Shown here: piece after piece, positions 59,084 through 64,000 of the stretch
How the letters are laid out: every line of letters begins with the position of its first letter
Position numbering within the stretch: position 1 is the first letter of the stretch
Origin: Thalassia testudinum
Lineage: Eukaryota; Streptophyta; Magnoliopsida; Alismatales; Hydrocharitaceae
DNA length: 64,000 bases
NCBI GenBank assembly: GCA_037157565.1
Contig: JAZHRO010000024.1
Span: 9,430,501 to 9,494,500 of the forward strand
Direction of reading: 5' to 3'
Program-made: the position numbers and the translations under genes
The notes under the pieces: generated by a model
The model's database searches: none
What the model saw: the letters and a program-made list of their open reading frames with translations, nothing else
What the model was told of the DNA's origin: nothing

Positions 59084-59663
59084 CCCTTCCTCTTTCTCTC
59101 TCAAGATCGTCACGATCTAAGAGAATAGACTTGCTGCCAACATTAGATTGGCCACGTACGCTTCTAATGTCGGATGTATCACCCCCATTATCCCTTTCAG
59201 TGTCATCACCTTCTTGTTGTCGGATTCGCAGCTCATTCCAAATCTGTGGAGGTCTCGGATGTTAATAGGTAGGCATCGAAGGGGATTGAAATGGTGATCT
59301 AGATGGTTCCAGACCTGATACAGAATACCTTGGCAAGTATGGATTTTGCATCGGATCTGTAAAACGTAAATCTAGAAAACTACTTGACTAACTCTCAAAA
59401 GGATCAAAATTTGGAACTTGCGATGATCCTTCTCCACAGGAATTGTAAGCATACAATGGTTGAGTAGACTGCTTCGGGTTGTAAGTATAATCCATCAGTT
59501 TCACCGTGTAATTCATTGGAGGAGGCTAGGTAAACAATAACGAAGGAGGCTGGGTAAAGTGTATCGGAGGTTGGGTGTACTGCGTTAAAGGTGGGCCGAC
59601 ATCCTCCTCAAAAACAGCATCCACGGATTTATTCACAACTCCATGGTCTTCAATGTCACGCAA

Positions 59664-62355
59664 TGTTACGACCCGGTTCCCGAATCCTTACAGAACCCGA
59701 GATCGGCTCGACTCAACTAATCCCAAGACCCAGTCGTCCAACAAGAAATAACCGAAAAGTAGGAAAATAAACCACATTCACTATGCAAGGTAACTAACAG
59801 TAAAAGCATACAAGCAATAAAGGAAGTAAAAGCTGCTAATCAGCACATACCACCACAACAACAGGAAAGTAGAACAAAAGTATAGTAACAAGAACAATAA
59901 ACAAAGTCTAAAACTCACTAATAGAAAGGAAGTACAACAACAGTAAGAAACTATTGCTGGGCTCAACTGGGCCCAGCACCCTCTGCAGCCAGTAACTCGG
60001 GATGCTCAACTCCTGGACCTGTAAAGGGTTATGAGAAAATGGAGTCAGTGAACGCTGAGTAGAGTGGTAACCAGACTATCTAAAGCAATAAAAGCTAGCA
60101 GGTAAATTTATCTTTTCCAATTATTTTATTTTACAAGTAATTCCTTTTCACCCATTGGTTTACTTTCAGATTTCTTTCTTGATCTCGCATGTTCCTCGTG
60201 GGAACGATCTTGATTGCAATCATTCCCAAAGAGTAGAAGGCACACGTGGTGCTCTCCTGGCCGGGAGAGTCCCACATGGTAATCCTACACCCAGTCAATC
60301 ACCCCGGGGTCACCGACAGACATAGTGGTGACTACAGCACGTGCGATAAGCGCATGGGTAGCTACCCCACACTAGCACCCGATCAATCATTTCCGCTAGC
60401 GGGTACGCCCAAAGTATAACACGGAACAGTATAGGGCCTAGCCCTCTCAAAAACGGGGGTCTAGCCCCTCAGAACCAAATAGGGGTCTCACCCCTCCACA
60501 GTCCGCGCACCCTCGTTTGACTACCTCGGTTTGCCCAGTGGACCTAACAAGTCAATGTAGGGTGGCTATCTGAACCCCGGGCCCCATGAGGTGGCTAGCT
60601 GAACCCCGGGCCTCGTGGGGTGGCTAGCTCCCTCCCTACACTAGTAGCTCTCCCCGGTATCGTGTACTCGACGGCCAATAGAAGTCGGTGTAGAGTGGCC
60701 AATCCTAACCCTGGGTCCCAGCCCAAGGGCGGCTAGCTCCGCTCTACACTAAAAGGGGGATAGTCGCTCTCCTTGGTACCACGTACTCAAGGGTCAACAC
60801 ACTTCCCATCCATATTTCCAGGCCTTTCCATTCATCCACAAGAGTTCTACTCCTAACTCCTTGTAGGGTTCATGCTCATATTCACCATATTGTTCCATAC
60901 CAAGTTTCATCATTCACAATTCCATTCGTATTCTACACATGCAGCTCGTATTTCCATAATTTAACACATGCACAAGCGATATCACAGGTAACTGTTTAGT
61001 TATCTTAGGCATTTCATATTCTAACAGGCAGCTCGTATTTATTAACAAGTAGTTGTTTACAATTCAACTCATTCATTTATGACTGCAATCTCAATCACGC
61101 ACGCAAACAGTGCAACTATTTCTCGTCCTACAATTCTACTTATCTAATTTTCATGGCTAATTCATGTTTTATAAGTAGAACAGGGGGAAACCACTCTACC
61201 AGACAATTTGGGAGTACTGGGAGCTCGAACTGCAGACCCACGTGCCTCTGCAAGCCCCAGACACGCAACAGGTCAAAATCCTATACCAAGGAACACATCA
61301 CAATGGAACGTTCAGAATAGTATATAAAGGTTTCTAATATGTAGAGGAACTCACAAGGAAACCACAGATATTTTGTTTGCAAAAAATGGATCCCGATCGG
61401 ACCCTAAATGGGTCAAAACAAGTCTGCAGACCCAAATCAGACGTCTGGGATAAAGTCCAGACGTCTTAAATGTCAACAGAGTCTCACCTCAGGTTCCTGT
61501 TATGACCTCAAACGTCCAGGACTCCTCGACCGTCTGAACTCAACTCCAGACGTCCGACCTGTCCTCCGGTCATCTTGGAATGCCTCCGGTCGTCTGGTAA
61601 GCTGTCCAGACGTTCGAAATGCATGGGAGGGCGTGCCACGCGCCTTCCCAAAGCTACTCCTACACACGACAGAGCAGCACACCATTTTTAGCGAAGCAAA
61701 TCGCCTCTGCGGTGTGACCTGCATAGCCGTAACTGCGAGGAAGACATACCTTCGTGATACACCTGCTTTCAGACGTCTGATGTCGTCACTAGACATCCAG
61801 CCCGTCATCCAGAAGGCATACGGACGTCTGATACTAGAAAAATTCCAATATCAGACGCGCTCCCACTTCTCTCGCCGCGCTCCACTGCGGCTCCCCCTGG
61901 CCGGCTGCAACTCCGACTACTGCAGGAAGTCGGGGACGACGCCCTGATGCTCTCCTCCTCCCGCACGTGCCACGGCGGCCGTGCAACCCTCCAGCAAGCT
62001 CCCACGAAGCTCGCAAGCTCGACCTCCTCCTTCTCTTCACTCCCTCTCCTCCTCCTCACTCTCGCTCCCTCTCTCACGCATGCCTCCTCACGGCAGTGGA
62101 ATGGGGAGTAAGGTGGTGGTGGTGGAGTGAAGAGAGGAAGGGTGGCTCTTATATAGGTGAGGGGTTTAGGGTTCGACAAGGATAAGGTGAAGAAGAGAGA
62201 GAAGGAAAAAGGGTTTGCGCGCTGGCTGCGCGCAGAACCAACTTCACATACAGATTTTTCAATTTCCAGACGTCTGGGAAGGGATCCAGTCGTCTGGCCA
62301 GACGTCAGACTGATAGTCCAAACATCTTAGGCTCAAAACAGAATGGGTCTTTACA
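59664..62355. mobile_element. Solo LTR C, copy 2
   Basis: 2692 bp, TGTTACGACCCGG...GGTCTTTACA, with a perfect CGCAA duplication (59659-59663 and 62356-62360) inside the PMD coding sequence. Close to copy 1 throughout. A short direct duplication of the TGGCTAGCTGAACCCCGGGCC text occurs near 60567-60615. AGACGTCT motifs cluster at 61440-62320. A minus-strand TATATAAG lies at 62148-62155. Confidence 0.92.
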
Positions 62356-64000
62356 CGCAACCCATGCTCTTAAGTTGGTCAACTAAGTCCTTCATTTCCT
62401 TTTCTCTTACGTTTGACCATAAATGAGGTATATTTAACCACCTCGTCGTCTGTTCTTTTGCTTTGAACACAAGACTTACCTAATAATAAGCAAAATAAAT
62501 GAATATTATTAAATAAAAAAATTATAAATTATAATTTTAGTAATTCATTTAAAATATTATTTTCTTACCAAGTCTTTCTAAATTAGACCTCGAGGTTCGT
62601 ACGCAACTATAGGTTGTGGCATCTGTTCCTGCACCCACATTCTGGTCTTCCTCCAATACCATCGCAATTAGCATTGTCTAACTTCTTTATATGTGTCTTG
62701 TAAATCATGCTCTTCAACAATTGCTTCCAACCTCTGAATCCACCAATCAATGTACCCCGCATGATATGTTGCCCATGAAGAGATATCCCTGACTCTTCCG
62801 TCAACATATCTAATTCTATCCATCTATTCTGGTATGTGTTACTTCAACTTAAACTGTGCCATCACACGATTAGGAACGTGCATGACTACTATATTGTAAC
62901 AAATCAAGCACGTCCTGGAATTCCAAACCACTAAATCTACAAAACAGATGGGATGAATGTACTGTATCCTCTCATCTGTGTAAAAATTTCAAATCACTTA
63001 TAATACAAATGAAAACATTTTGAATATTGTTATTACATAATAAATCAAGAATTTATGATAAATATGGAATTTAGTTAAACTAATTGTATGTTATCTTATG
63101 AGTGCATTGTGTATCTATTTCATTTCTATAGTAAATATGATTTGTTGTTCTCACATTTTTATTAAATTCTTTACTAGCACTCTACCTGAAACATAACTAT
63201 AATATTAAGAAAAGAGTAATGAATTTCATAATTATTATTATATTACATATTTTGAACCTACAATACATCTAACGGTGCAATATGTAACAAATGAGGCAGA
63301 AATGGCATTTCTCCTGGCCTCCCAATATAAAGGTGTTATCAAACCCATAATTATAAATATAATTAAATATTATAACATATATTTGAAAATATTTATAAAG
63401 TTTATATAAATTGATGTAAAAATTACCTGTAACATCGTAAAAAAAGCGTATACCTTTATTGTTGAACAACATGTTGCTTCATCTAGTTGGTGGTATAGTT
63501 GAGCAAGTGAAGCACTCCCCACGCTAGTTACCCGCATACTCCAAGATCTTCTACTAGTAATAAATACCTGCAAATTTAGAAAGATATCAGTGAAGTGTAC
63601 ATAAAAAATGTTACTCGATAATATTATATGTGTTTTATTCACAGTACCTAATTAAGACTCTATTTTTTGTCAAATCTCGAAGGATACTGGCTCCCAAGTA
63701 AATCAAAATGATGCCTCAAGCATATCTAATTGCATCATCCTCTGTCTCTACAGACTCAAGGTCATCTACAAATTTATACTTCAACCATGTCATACTTAAC
63801 CTTTTAGAGGTTAAGTTCCTTTTACTTGGTTCTCATCCGAGTCTTCTCCAAGTAATTCTACACACTTTTGTCTCCAATCTCTGCATTGTACAACACCTAT
63901 CATAGGTGAGCCATGCACGTAACGACCCGTCAAAATCGCGATATCTTGTAATGTCACGGTACCTTCTCCATTCAGCAGATGAAAAGTGTGAGTTTCTAGA

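Larger units (their letters stand above)
53899..64000 (-). pseudogene. Plant mobile domain (MAIN-like) gene, broken and partial
   Basis: Minus strand; the 5' end is outside the window. PMD proteins include MAIN/MAIL1 of Arabidopsis and many transposon-borne relatives. In order: [29 protein letters not shown] (about 63990-63890), TWLKYKFVDDL and the YLGASILRD block, an intron (about 63647-63573), SVGSASLAQLYHQLDEAT, HLYIGRPGEMPFLPHL, ICYNIVVMHVPNRVMAQFKLK, SSWATYHAGYIDWW and VREKEMKDLVDQLKSMGC. Introns follow GT-AG. A proline/serine-rich tail (QYTQPPIHFTQPPSLL) and an Arg/Gly-rich end with stop at 53899 complete it. Two solo LTRs split it (59664-62355 and 54029-59083), and there are several stops and at least two frameshifts. 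Confidence 0.87.

Noticed and set aside
53899..64000. Functional host MAIN or MAIL1 gene
   Set aside because: Two solo LTR insertions, several stops and frameshifts; it also lies in a transposon-rich tract, so a transposon-type PMD copy is more likely.
1..64000. tRNA, rRNA or snoRNA genes, and organellar DNA
   Set aside because: I looked for tRNA box patterns and rRNA-like conserved text; only the 18-base primer sites resemble a tRNA.

Overview
This is repeat-dense flowering-plant nuclear DNA. I see no intact ordinary host gene. Nearly all of the 64 kb is nested LTR retrotransposons related to the Ty3/gypsy Athila group, plus solo LTRs, one LINE fragment, one CACTA-type MITE, and decayed genes of transposon-associated plant families: MULE transposase, GRF zinc finger and plant mobile domain (PMD). 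Four primer-binding sites complementary to the 3' end of plant tRNA-Asp, spliceosomal GT-AG introns and 5-bp target duplications around LTRs support the plant/retroelement reading. Species cannot be named from the sequence.

Left third (1-26.9 kb). Two LTRs of one family (here 'LTR A') meet head to head near 2.2 kb. From 4.57 kb runs an older minus-strand LTR ('LTR E', copy 1, ending at 25387). It is split by a different LTR ('LTR D', 5324-6787) and by a complete plus-strand Athila-like element (7672-24201, TSD TCAAG). That element has 2.8-kb LTRs, a perfect tRNA-Asp primer site, decayed gag, protease, RT, RNase H and integrase, and a polypurine tract. Its 5' LTR carries a further solo LTR A in reverse (8575-11251). 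LTR E copy 1 lies against a plus-strand 'LTR B' fragment (25388-26431) with its own primer site.

Middle (26.9-42.8 kb). A minus-strand Athila-like gag remnant (26926-30056) is cut by a solo 'LTR C' (26964-29574, TSD TCAGC). It is followed by its primer site (31195-31212) and its 5' LTR (LTR E copy 2). Into that LTR went a second, minus-strand LTR A element (34456-about 42502). This element shares LTRs, leader and 3' region with the plus-strand Athila but has no gag-pol. In its place is a 572-codon acidic reading frame I do not recognise, so it looks non-autonomous.

Right third (42.8-64 kb). A MULE transposase pseudogene on the plus strand is followed by a minus-strand element B with a 5' LTR of about 5 kb (44487-52390), itself holding a solo LTR C and a LINE fragment. 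Then come a small GRF zinc-finger gene remnant (52.7-53.3 kb) with a recognisable promoter and intron, a 224-bp CACTA MITE, and a PMD (MAIN-like) gene on the minus strand that runs off the window end. The PMD gene is broken by a 5.06-kb solo LTR B (54029-59083) and a 2.69-kb solo LTR C (59664-62355).

The most interesting points are the replacement reading frame in the non-autonomous element, a roughly 95-codon frame with internal repeats kept open downstream of the coding region in both LTR A elements, AGACGTCT palindromes shared by unrelated LTR families, and an exact 30-bp/90-bp higher-order tandem repeat in an LTR.
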